From NCBI GenBank assembly GCA_049578985.1, contig JBAUMZ010000019.1, positions 1-64,000 on the forward strand: DNA of 64,000 nucleotides, written 5' to 3'. This DNA comes from TH5896 sp049578985. GTDB taxonomy: Archaea; Thermoproteota; Nitrososphaeria; Nitrososphaerales; Nitrososphaeraceae. Below the pieces are notes generated by a model that saw only the letters and a list, made by a program, of their open reading frames with translations, searched no databases and had not been told where the DNA came from. Positions within the stretch are counted from its first letter, which is position 1, and each line of letters begins with the position of its first letter. This document shows, piece by piece, positions 52,595 to 61,274 of the stretch. Position numbers and translations under genes: made by a program.

Positions 52595-53449
52595 ATGTCT
52601 AACTTTCTGAAACGAGTAATGAGGTACAAACTTGAAGAATCTGAGGTTTCCACGCTTACTTCTTCTTTTGATACTATAGGCAGTATAGTGATCTTGAGAA
52701 TCCCTGAAGCATTGGTTGATAAAAGGCACATGATAGGGGACACGATTTTGGACAGTATCAAATCAGCGAGGTCGGTCTATATGCAAACTTCTCCGATTGC
52801 CGGTGTTCACAGAACGAGGAAACTGGAGTTAATTGCAGGAGTTGATAATCCGGTCACTTTCTACAAGGAATATGACTGTCGATTTAAGGTCGATGTAGAA
52901 CAAACCTACTTTTCACCTAGACTCTCTACTGAAAGATTTAGGATTGCAAACCTTGCTTCTGAGAATGAAGTCGTTACCAACATGTTCGCCGGTGTAGGAA
53001 CATTTTCAATAATCATGTGCAGGTATCAAAATGTGAAAAAGATTTACAATGTGGATATTAATCAGGTTGCTCACGAACTCTCAGTATTCAATTCTAGATT
53101 GAACAAAATGGAAGGGAAAATCGAGAGCTTCTGTGGGGATGCAAAAGAGATTGCAAACTCTAACATTAAAGGGAAGTCCGATAGGGTGTTGATGCCCCTT
53201 CCCGAAAGGGCAAGATACTTTATCACTGACGCACTGAACTGTTTGAAAGAAGAGCAGGGTGTAATTCATTATTTTCTACATGTTAGAGCAGATTCCAAGA
53301 AATCGGCCTTGGAATATGGTAGGTTTGAGACTGATGACGCTTTCAGAGGATACTCTCACGACATAAAATTCTTACACGTAGTAAGGGAGGTAGGGCCATG
53401 CCTTTACCAATTGGTTTCGGACGTCTTGATCGGAAAGGGAAATGTATAG
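52595..53449 (+). CDS. trm5: tRNA (guanine37-N1)-methyltransferase Trm5
   Basis: 284 residues, ATG start. Class I SAM methyltransferase making m1G37. VDVEQTYFSPRLSTERFRIA and NMFAGVGTFSIIMCR (SAM motif I) are diagnostic. YNVDINQVAHELSVFNSRLN is motif II, and VLMPLPERARYFITDAL replaces the usual NLPxxA active-site loop. The N-terminal part is short, as in the smaller archaeal Trm5 types. It provides the m1G substrate of Taw1 (16123-17151). Confidence 0.93.
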   Translation: MSNFLKRVMRYKLEESEVSTLTSSFDTIGSIVILRIPEALVDKRHMIGDTILDSIKSARSVYMQTSPIAGVHRTRKLELIAGVDNPVTFYKEYDCRFKVDVEQTYFSPRLSTERFRIANLASENEVVTNMFAGVGTFSIIMCRYQNVKKIYNVDINQVAHELSVFNSRLNKMEGKIESFCGDAKEIANSNIKGKSDRVLMPLPERARYFITDALNCLKEEQGVIHYFLHVRADSKKSALEYGRFETDDAFRGYSHDIKFLHVVREVGPCLYQLVSDVLIGKGNV

Positions 53450-53464
53450 TATTAGATAACCATC

Positions 53465-53716
53465 CTAATTGTCTGTTTTTCCTTCCTCGGTACCTTCCAT
53501 TGAGACTGCGGTTGCCATTGTGTATCCCATCCAAGCTATGACTCCCACTATCGCTGCGACAAAGCAAAATAGTGTGAGCTTAAGCACTAAAATGTCGTAA
53601 CTTGACAAAAGCAAAAGGTAAGTGTAGAAAATAAATCCTATCAAAGAGATCGATAGGATAAGTACCCCTAAACGATGTGAATTCGATAACTTTTTCATAT
53701 CTATGACGTCGCTCAC
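53465..53716 (-). CDS. Small two-helix membrane protein
   Basis: 83 residues, ATG start. Two transmembrane segments: LGVLILSISLIGFIFYTYLL (about residues 18-37) and LTLFCFVAAIVGVIAWMGYT (about 48-67). A polar N-terminus and an acidic C-terminal tail (SMEGTEEGKTDN) flank them. No recognised family. It lies downstream of rimI on the same strand. Confidence 0.6.
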   Translation of the reverse strand: MSDVIDMKKLSNSHRLGVLILSISLIGFIFYTYLLLLSSYDILVLKLTLFCFVAAIVGVIAWMGYTMATAVSMEGTEEGKTDN

Positions 53717-53744
53717 TCAGGGCTTAATTTACTTTTCATCCGAT

Positions 53745-54242
53745 TCAGTCCAATTCTAACGCCATGAGGAAGGCATCTTCTCCGTCACGATAGTAAGATC
53801 TTAGCCTAGATTTTTTGAAAAAACCAAGTCTGTCGTACATGTTTATGGCACTCTCATTGCTAACACGCACTTCAAGGTATATTTCGTCGCCTCTCCGACT
53901 TATCACCCCGTTGATTCCCTCGAGCATTAGGGCCTTCCCCACGCCCTTTCCTCTATGCTCATGAAGTACTCCAACTGATACAACGTGTCCCTTCTTTACA
54001 AATCCAAGCTTCTTAAAGTTTGAAAAACCAAACTCGATCTTGCACATAATGTAACCAACTACATGTCTATTCAGCTCTGCAATAACAAATGATTCTGGCA
54101 ATTCCTTCAGAATAGATTCAAAGAAATAGTCTGAATAATGTTCTGGCAAGGTCGTCAGGTTTACGCCAATCACCTCACCAAGGTCCTCGTTTTGACAGCG
54201 GCGAATGATGTAGTCTCCTACCTGTCGCAGAGCTGATTGCAA
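53745..54242 (-). CDS. GNAT N-acetyltransferase, RimI/Naa10-like
   Basis: 165 residues, ATG start. YIIRRCQNEDLGEVIGVNLT opens the GNAT fold; VVSVGVLHEHRGKGVGKALM carries the acetyl-CoA pyrophosphate motif (R-x-x-G-x-G/A) near residue 95; YLEVRVSNESAINMYDRLGF is the RimI/ArdI-type motif B. The archaeal enzyme acetylates protein N-termini, including Alba. Residue spacing is complete. Confidence 0.9.
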   Translation of the reverse strand: MQSALRQVGDYIIRRCQNEDLGEVIGVNLTTLPEHYSDYFFESILKELPESFVIAELNRHVVGYIMCKIEFGFSNFKKLGFVKKGHVVSVGVLHEHRGKGVGKALMLEGINGVISRRGDEIYLEVRVSNESAINMYDRLGFFKKSRLRSYYRDGEDAFLMALELD

Positions 54243-54430
54243 TTCGATAATCTAATCGCTACACAAATTATTTAACCTTATCAAATAGCAAAAATCGATA
54301 GATGTAATTAGACAAGATAAATCTCCACTTAGCGAATAGTAGTCCTCATCGTGCTACAAGGAACACACAGTTTGGTTCAGGAGAAGCAGAAATCTATCAC
54401 GCGCTACCGAAAGCAAATCGATATTCATTT

Positions 54431-55123
54431 TTACGTGGACTTGACGATTGAAACTCTTCCAAGATTCATCACATTGCTCATGATAATCGATATGATTAAA
54501 CCGAAGAGAAAGCCGCCGATTGCGTCGGTAACATAGTGTTGAATTAATAAAATTCTAGTTAATGCCACAATAAATGGGAAGACCCAGATCAACCACCCGA
54601 TTATCCTGGATCTCTTGTTCAAAGCATAACCAATTATGAATGCGAATGCAGTCGAAATCGCAACATGATTGGATGGATAGGAATAATCTCTTGACAGAGG
54701 AGAGAGAGTGTCCCCTTCTATCACAAATCCCTTGGAGTTGTTTGATAACGTGAATGGAGAAGGATAATCAGGGTTGTCCCTTGCCACAATTGGCTTGATA
54801 TACGTCAAAAGAATGACAATCAAGAGAATAGTAATTAGGAGAATGAGTCCCTGTCTTCTGGTCCTTCTGATAATGCTAAGCACAATAGAGATTATGACTA
54901 AGGTCACTACGTCTCCTAGGGAGGTAACACCTATTGTCAACATTGAAATCAAATCTGAACTTGGTGGAATGCCTGTTACATAAAGACTGATTGCCAGATC
55001 CATGTCCACGGTGAGTTGCGTCGCCACCAATGTAGTCAGTATGATGAAAAGTACTATGATGAGAACGAATTGAGGAGATCTGAGTTTAGGCACCCACGTG
55101 GGCCACAGGTGTGCTAAATGCAA
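54431..55123 (-). CDS. PAP2-family membrane phosphatase
   Basis: 230 residues, ATG start. About six transmembrane helices. The three phosphatase motifs are readable: KPIVARDNPDYPSPF (K-x6-RP-like, with RD-N-P), YPSNHVAIS (PSxH equivalent PSNH) near residue 145, and TRILLIQHYVTDAIGG (R-x5-H-x3-D) near 190. Likely dephosphorylates isoprenoid phosphates or phosphatidic-type lipids, for example recycling of polyprenyl carriers; the exact substrate is unknown. Confidence 0.87.
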   Translation of the reverse strand: MHLAHLWPTWVPKLRSPQFVLIIVLFIILTTLVATQLTVDMDLAISLYVTGIPPSSDLISMLTIGVTSLGDVVTLVIISIVLSIIRRTRRQGLILLITILLIVILLTYIKPIVARDNPDYPSPFTLSNNSKGFVIEGDTLSPLSRDYSYPSNHVAISTAFAFIIGYALNKRSRIIGWLIWVFPFIVALTRILLIQHYVTDAIGGFLFGLIISIIMSNVMNLGRVSIVKST

Positions 55124-55277
55124 AATATAACATTAATTATGTTGTATGACCCATCTATTTTTTTCTTTCAACAACGATCTTATCGATTCAAATTCCTATA
55201 CTCTTTTCATTTTCTACATCTTATCTGCAGAAATAAATTCGTGGAAAAATGTAACACGCACCCGTGTACTGTATCAT

Positions 55278-55706
55278 CTAGTAGAGCCTAGAGCCCTCAC
55301 GGATCTCCTGAGCGGATTCAGGATCTTTTGAAGCATAGTATTCTACCATACTCATCTTGAGTACCTTTAAAGAGAGCAGTGCGCACTTTATTCTTGCTGG
55401 CCCTAGATTCACTAGGCCAATATTTTCTAGGACGTCATCCTTACCTAATTCTTTAACTGATGTTAGCGGCTTGTTCATCACCATTTCGGTGAGCATTGAT
55501 GCACTAGCCTGACTTATAGCACAACCCCTCCCCTCGAATTTGATGTCCTTGACGATATTATCTTCAACCCTCAGATGAATGTCAATTTCATCTCCACAAA
55601 GCGGATTACTATCATGAAAGCTTACATCCGCGTCAGATATCCTCCCTTTATTTCTAGGATTTCTATAATGATCAAGTATTATCTCCCTGTAAATATCCTC
55701 ACTCAA
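55278..55706 (-). CDS. sufU: Fe-S scaffold protein SufU/IscU-like
   Basis: 142 residues, start overlapping the sufS stop by 4 bp. Three conserved Cys: SNPLCGDEIDIHL, GRGCAISQASASMLTEMV, and ARIKCALLSLKVL near the C-terminus. LDHYRNPRNKGRI is the family N-terminal block. Size and insertion around the GCAIS region are SufU-like. Receives sulfur from SufS to build Fe-S clusters. Confidence 0.94.
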   Translation of the reverse strand: MSEDIYREIILDHYRNPRNKGRISDADVSFHDSNPLCGDEIDIHLRVEDNIVKDIKFEGRGCAISQASASMLTEMVMNKPLTSVKELGKDDVLENIGLVNLGPARIKCALLSLKVLKMSMVEYYASKDPESAQEIREGSRLY

Positions 55707-56950
55707 AGTCCAAACAACCTCCGTGCACTCTGTAATGCGTCAATCAATATATTAACCTCGTCTTTTGAGTTATAAACGTAGAAGCTGACTCTTGAAGTAG
55801 CAGAAACATCCAATCTCTCCATAAGTACCTGAGCGCAATGATGTCCTGACCTCATCGCGATACCAAAGTCATTTAAGATGGTAGCCAAGTCATGTGGATG
55901 AATGTCACCCAAATTGAAAGATATGACTGCACCTCTTTCATTAATAAGGTGCGGACCATATATTGTGATCCCTTGGATCTCCTTCATTCTCTCCAAAGCG
56001 TATTCAGTAATCAGCATCTCATGTTGTCGAATATTCTCAAACCCAAGATCGTTTAGATAATCTATCGCCGCACCAAAGCCTATTACGTCAGCAATGTTGG
56101 GAGTCCCTGCTTCAAATTTGTATGGCAAGTCGTTAAATAAAGTATATTCCTTATGGACTTCCTTGATCATATCTCCGCCCCCCATGAAAGGTGGCATCTC
56201 CTCCAGAATTTCCCTCTTGGCAAAGAGAATCCCAACTCCAGTTGGACCAAGCATTTTGTGAGCAGAGAAAGCCATAAAATCGCAGTCAAGATCTTGAACA
56301 TCGACTTTCATATGAGGGACTGACTGAGCTGCATCGATCATCACTGGGACTTGCATTTCGTGAGCAAGCTTCGTCATTTTCTTTACAGGCAAAATAGTAC
56401 CTAAAACGTTAGACATTTGGGAAACTGAAACCAATTTCAGATTGGGATCATGAACTTTTTGTGCATAATCCTCCATGTAAATACGCCCTTCGTCTCCAAC
56501 ACTCAAATAATCTAGCGATGCCCCCGCCTCTCCAGTTACTAACTGCCACGGCACGATATTGCTATGATGCTCGATTTCAGTTATCAGTACCTTCTTACTT
56601 TTAGTAAGATGCTGGCGAGCCCAACATCTGGCTATTAGATTTATTGACTCGGTCGCATTTCTAGTAAAAATAATTTCGTCAGTAGACCTTGCATTGACTA
56701 ACTTGGCAACCTTACGACGAACCTCCTCATATGCAAATGTTGCCTCCTCTGCCAATTGATGGACAGCTCGATGAATATTTGAATTGTAATTCATGTAATA
56801 ATTGCTAATTGAGTCGATCACAGTTCTAGGCTTTTGTGTGGTAGCAGCGTTGTCGAGATAGATTAGCTTATGGCCTCCCTTAATCCGTCTCTGAAGGATT
56901 GGAAAGTCCTGTCTTATCTTATCTACATCTATGGTCGAGCTCTGCAACAT
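55703..56950 (-). CDS. sufS: Cysteine desulfurase SufS
   Basis: 415 residues, ATG start. PLP-dependent enzyme removing sulfur from cysteine. GHKLIYLDNAATTQKPRTVI is the N-terminal block, DFMAFSAHKMLGPTGVGILF has the PLP Lys near residue 227, and IAMRSGHHCAQVLMERLDVS has the catalytic Cys near 362. Residues around QLAEEATFAYEEV are encoded by a 60-bp stretch repeated exactly at 58500-58559. Translationally coupled to sufU. Confidence 0.96.
   Translation of the reverse strand: MLQSSTIDVDKIRQDFPILQRRIKGGHKLIYLDNAATTQKPRTVIDSISNYYMNYNSNIHRAVHQLAEEATFAYEEVRRKVAKLVNARSTDEIIFTRNATESINLIARCWARQHLTKSKKVLITEIEHHSNIVPWQLVTGEAGASLDYLSVGDEGRIYMEDYAQKVHDPNLKLVSVSQMSNVLGTILPVKKMTKLAHEMQVPVMIDAAQSVPHMKVDVQDLDCDFMAFSAHKMLGPTGVGILFAKREILEEMPPFMGGGDMIKEVHKEYTLFNDLPYKFEAGTPNIADVIGFGAAIDYLNDLGFENIRQHEMLITEYALERMKEIQGITIYGPHLINERGAVISFNLGDIHPHDLATILNDFGIAMRSGHHCAQVLMERLDVSATSRVSFYVYNSKDEVNILIDALQSARRLFGL
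56719..56778. repeat. 60-bp direct repeat, copy inside sufS
   Basis: This segment of the sufS coding region is identical, base for base, to 58500-58559, in the same orientation. The match breaks on the next base at both ends. It is the presumed original, as it is needed for the SufS reading frame. Confidence 0.95.
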
Positions 56951-57249
56951 ATTACTACTCTCCTTCAGAAAGCGTCCTCAGTTAAGCAATATCTCTTATG
57001 TCCTATTTAAACGAGAGCACTCAGGCTCTATACTATAAGGTCATAACAAAACTGCCAATTTCATGTACTGTTGTATTCGGTATCACTTTCAAGGCGACTT
57101 TCAGTCCTAACTTACCGTAGAAACAGTTTTTGTTTTGAGGCTATCTATCCCACACTACTCGGCAAGTTTAAATTGGAATATCAGGGAAATTAAAAATCAA
57201 CGTGACAATTGTCCTCTGGCGAGAACCTTGGCTCAAGCCGTTGACCGAT

Positions 57250-57447
57250 ATGGAAACCGGGACCGAAGTTTGTGCAATCTGTAAAATAGGCTTTCAGGTC
57301 ATGGATTTTGTAACTTCTTGTGAATTCTGTTCCATTGGAGTGATCCATGATGGTTGTGCACACGAGCATATTCTTCACGAACATAAAACATTGTTGGATA
57401 GAAAGATATTGTTGCATAGAGAAAGGAGACTGCATGACTATCAGTAA
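57250..57447 (+). CDS. Small zinc-binding protein (CxxC...CxxC...CHH)
   Basis: 65 residues from ATG 57250; the frame opens at 57202 but the extra residues look random. Cys/His pattern VCAICKIGF, TSCEFCSIGVIHDGCAHEHI then LHEHK gives two CxxC knuckles plus a C-x-H-x4-H end, compatible with one or two Zn. The overlapping minus-strand frame has no such pattern. Unknown function; possibly nucleic acid or protein binding. Confidence 0.65.
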   Translation: METGTEVCAICKIGFQVMDFVTSCEFCSIGVIHDGCAHEHILHEHKTLLDRKILLHRERRLHDYQ

Positions 57448-57453
57448 CCCAGA

Positions 57454-58470
57454 TTAGTTGTTCGAACCTTCAAGATCGAACTCTTTGTATAACCAGCATT
57501 TTACGTATCCTGTGTTGGTTTTGAACAGAGGAGGGTCCTGTAAACATATGTCCATCGCATGAGGACATCTATCGTAAAATCTACATCCCTTCATCTTCGA
57601 GGCCAAGTCGGGAGGATTTCCTTTGATAGAGTCAATTTTATTGTAGGTGGCATGGATTTTGGGTATAGCCTCAATCAAAGCCTGAGTATATGGATGCCTT
57701 GGATTAATGAGCAGTTCCGCTGAAGAAGACAACTCTACAATCTGCCCTGCATACATAATCCCTATCTTGTCGGCAATCTCAGATATAAGAGAAATATCGT
57801 GGGTTATCATTACGATGTTCATATTTCTTTCAGCTTTGAGTTTCTTCAGCAAATTCATTATTTGTGCTTGGACAAGGACGTCTAATGCAGTGGTGGGTTC
57901 GTCTGCAATGAGAATGAGGGGTTGCAGTATGAGAGCCATGGCTATAACAACGCGTTGCTTCATGCCTCCACTTAGCTCATGCGGATATCTGTTGGCAACC
58001 GATCTGTCAAGTCCAACATCCGTAAGCGCCTGATAGATAAACTGTTCAAAATCGCCCTTTATCTTGTGCTCTCGCATAACCTCACGCAACTGTTCGGAAA
58101 TTCTGTAGACGGGGTCTAAGCTATTCATGGCACCTTGGAAAACTACTGCAATTTTTTTCCATCTTATTTCACGATTAAAAAAACTCTCAGATAATTCGAG
58201 CACATTTTTTCCATTAACGTATATTTTTCCTTTTAATATTTTACCAGGAAAATTTACCGAACGTATAATCGCCGCCCCCAAAGTACTCTTACCCGAGGCT
58301 GACTCACCGACAATACCAATCGACTCATTGCCGCTTATTTCAAATGAAACGTCGTCGACCGCCCTTACCCTGCCTCGATTGGTGAAATAGTAAACTTGGA
58401 GGTCTTTTACTTTTAATCTAGAATTTGCAAGGTGCAATGAGTCGTCTGATTTAGGGGTGCGTTGGGACAA
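57454..58470 (-). CDS. dppD: Dipeptide/oligopeptide ABC transporter ATP-binding protein
   Basis: 338 residues, TTG start. Walker A SIGIVGESASGKSTLGAAII near residue 55, Q-loop VVFQGAMNSLDP near 112, signature HELSGGMKQRVVIAMALI near 170, Walker B LILIADEPTTALDV. The C-terminal oligopeptide extension with CRFYDRCPHAMDICLQDPP is present. No permease, binding protein or DppF gene is next to it. Upstream is a 300-bp non-coding gap holding a copy of sufS sequence. Confidence 0.92.
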   Translation of the reverse strand: MSQRTPKSDDSLHLANSRLKVKDLQVYYFTNRGRVRAVDDVSFEISGNESIGIVGESASGKSTLGAAIIRSVNFPGKILKGKIYVNGKNVLELSESFFNREIRWKKIAVVFQGAMNSLDPVYRISEQLREVMREHKIKGDFEQFIYQALTDVGLDRSVANRYPHELSGGMKQRVVIAMALILQPLILIADEPTTALDVLVQAQIMNLLKKLKAERNMNIVMITHDISLISEIADKIGIMYAGQIVELSSSAELLINPRHPYTQALIEAIPKIHATYNKIDSIKGNPPDLASKMKGCRFYDRCPHAMDICLQDPPLFKTNTGYVKCWLYKEFDLEGSNN

Positions 58471-58499
58471 TCACTAGATACGAGTGGTCAGTACCATAT

Positions 58500-58559
58500 G
58501 AACCTCCTCATATGCAAATGTTGCCTCCTCTGCCAATTGATGGACAGCTCGATGAATAT
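58500..58559. repeat. 60-bp direct repeat, copy upstream of dppD
   Basis: Exact duplicate of sufS internal sequence (56719-56778), 30 bp ahead of the dppD start on its transcribed strand. On the minus strand the sufS frame would read IHRAVHQLAEEATFAYEE here, but a stop lies three codons before it and no start codon precedes it, so it is not expressed as protein. Confidence 0.95.
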
Positions 58560-58785
58560 CCTTTTTTTACCTCCTAAATCATTATAGAACTGTAGGTTAA
58601 GCCTCATCCCAATCAACGAGCAACACACACTGCATTTAGACTGAGCATTAGGTTCAAGCTCATAGGACAAAACATTATGGGAGGGCTGACCAGGACAAGC
58701 ATTTAACAAAGCAGTACGTAGCGCGCTGTACACTCACCATGCCAAGAGGTTATATTACAGAAATGATAATTAACCAAAGTTTCTG

Positions 58786-59307
58786 TTGAAAACTCCTATT
58801 TGCTTGTTTGATGCAAAGACCGGCATCCTGTGTTCGAAGTGTGATGCAAAGCTGACTTCAGGTCATCTTAACCAAGCAGCCGTGTACTCCTCTATCAAAC
58901 TTGCGAAATTGGCGGAGAAGGACCAGGAGATCAGCAAATTTACATTAGTTGGTTCTCATAAGGTCGATGATGATTATATCCTCTTTTTGAGAACTTCGGA
59001 TATCATTACTATAAGAAGTAACCCATCTATTATCAAAAAATTTAAGGGAGAATTCAATGCCAATATTTGGTTTATAGAAGCGGAAGGAACAGATAGGAGA
59101 TTTATGGAAAACCTATTTTACCCTCTACGAATCTTGAATATGAATTTAATTTGGTTACCTGATGGTAACAAATTGACAAGGGTAACAGTAAGTCAGGAAT
59201 TGGCGAAGAGGTCAAGTTTTCCACTTGATGTGGAAAGATTCAGGAAGGTTGCCAGGGCGGTCAAGAATATTGATCTCATAGTTGAATTTGAACCTCAGTC
59301 AAATTAA
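58786..59307 (+). CDS. Archaeal NusA-like KH-domain protein adjacent to aspS
   Basis: 173 residues, TTG start. Begins with a zinc-knuckle-like CLFDAKTGILCSKCDAKL (C-x9-C-x2-C). The middle (FTLVGSHKVDDDYILFLRTS) and later KH-like region (NANIWFIEAEGTDRRFMENL, then LTRVTVSQELAKRSSFPLDV) fit the archaeal KH-containing transcription-elongation family. It precedes aspS by 19 bp, a likely operon. RNA binding inferred. Confidence 0.75.
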   Translation: MKTPICLFDAKTGILCSKCDAKLTSGHLNQAAVYSSIKLAKLAEKDQEISKFTLVGSHKVDDDYILFLRTSDIITIRSNPSIIKKFKGEFNANIWFIEAEGTDRRFMENLFYPLRILNMNLIWLPDGNKLTRVTVSQELAKRSSFPLDVERFRKVARAVKNIDLIVEFEPQSN

Positions 59308-59326
59308 GGCAGTTTGGGTTTAACAC

Positions 59327-60715
59327 ATGCCAGAGAAGCTAAAAATGACTCGATCACATCTTGCAGACTGCATCACTAACGAGGTCGTAGACAGGGATAT
59401 CTGTGTAGCAGGATGGATTGAAGATATTCGAGACATTGGGAAACTAGGCTTTGTATCGATGCGAGACTTTACAGGCATGATGCAGATCGTTGTCGCTGGA
59501 GATCTGTTGGATCAAATAAGAATGATCCCAAGACAAAGTTGCATTCTCGTCGAGGGAAAAGTTCAGAGTAGTAAAGCCAAGAATGTTAATTTTGAGATTA
59601 AAGCGAATAAGATATCCCTGTTATCAAAGGCTATTCATCCACTCCCCATCGATCCAACGGGACGTGTCGTATCATCCACAGATAAAAGAATCGATTCAAG
59701 AGCATTGGATCTTAGAGATCCCAAGGTTTCAGCGATCTTTAGACTACGCTCTTCTGCGTTGCAAACGATACGAGAATTTCTCAGGTCAAGACGATTCACT
59801 GAGGTAACTACGCCCAAGATAATTGGGACATCTACTGAAGGCGGAGCGAATTTGTTTCGATGCGAATATTTTGGTAAGCATGCATATCTAGCGCAGAGTC
59901 CACAGCTATATAAAGAGCAGTTGACGGTCGGCTTGGAGCGCGTATTTGAAATAGGTCCATATTTTAGGGCAGAAAAATCTCATACCGTGAGGCATCTGGC
60001 CGAGTTCACAAGCGTAGACGTGGAAGCAGCATTTCTTGATTACACCGACGTTATGGACATCGTTGCGGATCTAGTGAGAAGAGTAATACAAGATCTGATG
60101 CAGCTTTGCAATGCTGATCTGAAGGCGACTTGGCAGAAGATCACAGAGCCGCATGCAGTGGCGAACCGGAATGAGGACGAAGCGATCCATGATATGAAGG
60201 CAATTTTTGGCATTTCAGACGAATCTAGATTGGATGGTTCGGAATTGAAAATTGAGCAGATAACCTATGAAAAGGCTCTTGATGAATTGAGGGACCAGGG
60301 AGAATCTTTCTCCTTTGGAGACGATCTATCTGATACGGCGTTACGCAAACTTGGTGATTTGTATAAAGGGTTCTATTTCATCACCGATTGGCCGATGAGG
60401 CTGAAGCCCTTTTACATCCATGAAAAGGAAGGAAATCAGGAGCTCTCTTGTTCCTTCGATCTTCAGTTTGGATACCTAGAGCTTGTCTCCGGAGGCAGAA
60501 GACAGCATGACCCCGATAAGTTGAAGAATAAGATCATAGAACAGGGCTTAGATCCTTCAGGATTTGAAGATCATTTGAGAGCGTTCCAGTGGGGAATGCC
60601 GCCTCACTCGGGGTGGGGATTGGGATTTGATCGACTCATGATGGTTCTGACAAACTCTCAGAACGTTCGCGAGGTCGTCTTATATCCTAGAGACGCTGAA
60701 AGGCTTAGCCCTTGA
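59327..60715 (+). CDS. aspS: Aspartyl-tRNA synthetase, archaeal type
   Basis: 462 residues from ATG 59327 (ATG 59345 also possible). An N-terminal OB-fold anticodon-binding domain (ICVAGWIEDIRDIGKLGFVS) is followed by the class IIb core: TPKIIGTSTEGGANLFRCEY, motif 2 RVFEIGPYFRAEKSHTVRHL near residue 205 and motif 3 GWGLGFDRLMMVLTNSQNVR near 430. No bacterial GAD insertion. Whether it also charges tRNA-Asn cannot be told from the sequence. Confidence 0.95.
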   Translation: MPEKLKMTRSHLADCITNEVVDRDICVAGWIEDIRDIGKLGFVSMRDFTGMMQIVVAGDLLDQIRMIPRQSCILVEGKVQSSKAKNVNFEIKANKISLLSKAIHPLPIDPTGRVVSSTDKRIDSRALDLRDPKVSAIFRLRSSALQTIREFLRSRRFTEVTTPKIIGTSTEGGANLFRCEYFGKHAYLAQSPQLYKEQLTVGLERVFEIGPYFRAEKSHTVRHLAEFTSVDVEAAFLDYTDVMDIVADLVRRVIQDLMQLCNADLKATWQKITEPHAVANRNEDEAIHDMKAIFGISDESRLDGSELKIEQITYEKALDELRDQGESFSFGDDLSDTALRKLGDLYKGFYFITDWPMRLKPFYIHEKEGNQELSCSFDLQFGYLELVSGGRRQHDPDKLKNKIIEQGLDPSGFEDHLRAFQWGMPPHSGWGLGFDRLMMVLTNSQNVREVVLYPRDAERLSP

Positions 60716-60732
60716 AAGATAGAATTTTAGCC

Positions 60733-61176
60733 TCATGGTGAATATTGCACAGAGGAGGTTTCCAGTTTAATTTGAACTACTTTATCATCAAGGACATAAG
60801 CGGCGAAGCTGTGAGACAGAGTCGAATAAATTAGCCAAACAACAGGGTTTAGTTCCATATATTCTTTGTCTATTATAGATGGATACGCTTTTGAAGAATG
60901 TGAGTGAAATATACCGACCACCTCCATGTTACGAGAACTGATCTCTTGATATGCATTAATTAGTTCATTTGAATCGATTCTAAAGGAATAAATCGAATCG
61001 TCGGCATTTCTCATACGAAGAACGGCTAGGACGTTGGCCTGTTCATCATCCGATTTATCATTGATAATCATGAAGGTCCCTTCTAGTAGAGCACAAGCTT
61101 CTGCAGGATAGCATTCTTTTGCGATCCTTTCAAGTTCCAGAAGATGCTGTTGAGAGATAGAGATAGTGATAATCAA
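60733..61176 (-). CDS. JAMM/MPN+ metalloprotease-like protein
   Basis: 147 residues, ATG start, convergent with aspS. The JAMM zinc motif is complete: EACALLEG with the catalytic Glu near residue 26, and GIFHSHSSKAYPSIIDKEYM (H-x-H-x7-S-x2-D) near 90. Archaeal JAMM proteins cleave ubiquitin-like SAMP conjugates or release Cys from sulfur-carrier systems. Substrate unknown. Confidence 0.88.
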   Translation of the reverse strand: MIITISISQQHLLELERIAKECYPAEACALLEGTFMIINDKSDDEQANVLAVLRMRNADDSIYSFRIDSNELINAYQEISSRNMEVVGIFHSHSSKAYPSIIDKEYMELNPVVWLIYSTLSHSFAAYVLDDKVVQIKLETSSVQYSP

Positions 61177-61274
61177 AACTCAAAATGATCTAACAACACG
61201 AGATATTGCTAACCGTCAAGTCGGGAATAATTCAGTGCTAACAGTCAAGATAATCTGCCTGAGCTGCCAACAAG

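Noticed and set aside
57190..57435. 81-codon minus-strand frame opposite the zinc-finger gene
   Set aside because: The plus strand has a regular Cys/His pattern; the minus frame is its mirror.
56719..58559. The 60-bp repeat pair as ends of an insertion sequence or a CRISPR-like unit
   Set aside because: Only two copies, 1.8 kb apart, one coding; no transposase between them and no spacer-repeat array.
58488..58733. 81-codon minus-strand frame upstream of dppD
   Set aside because: It reads through the sufS copy in a frame different from SufS and has no motif.
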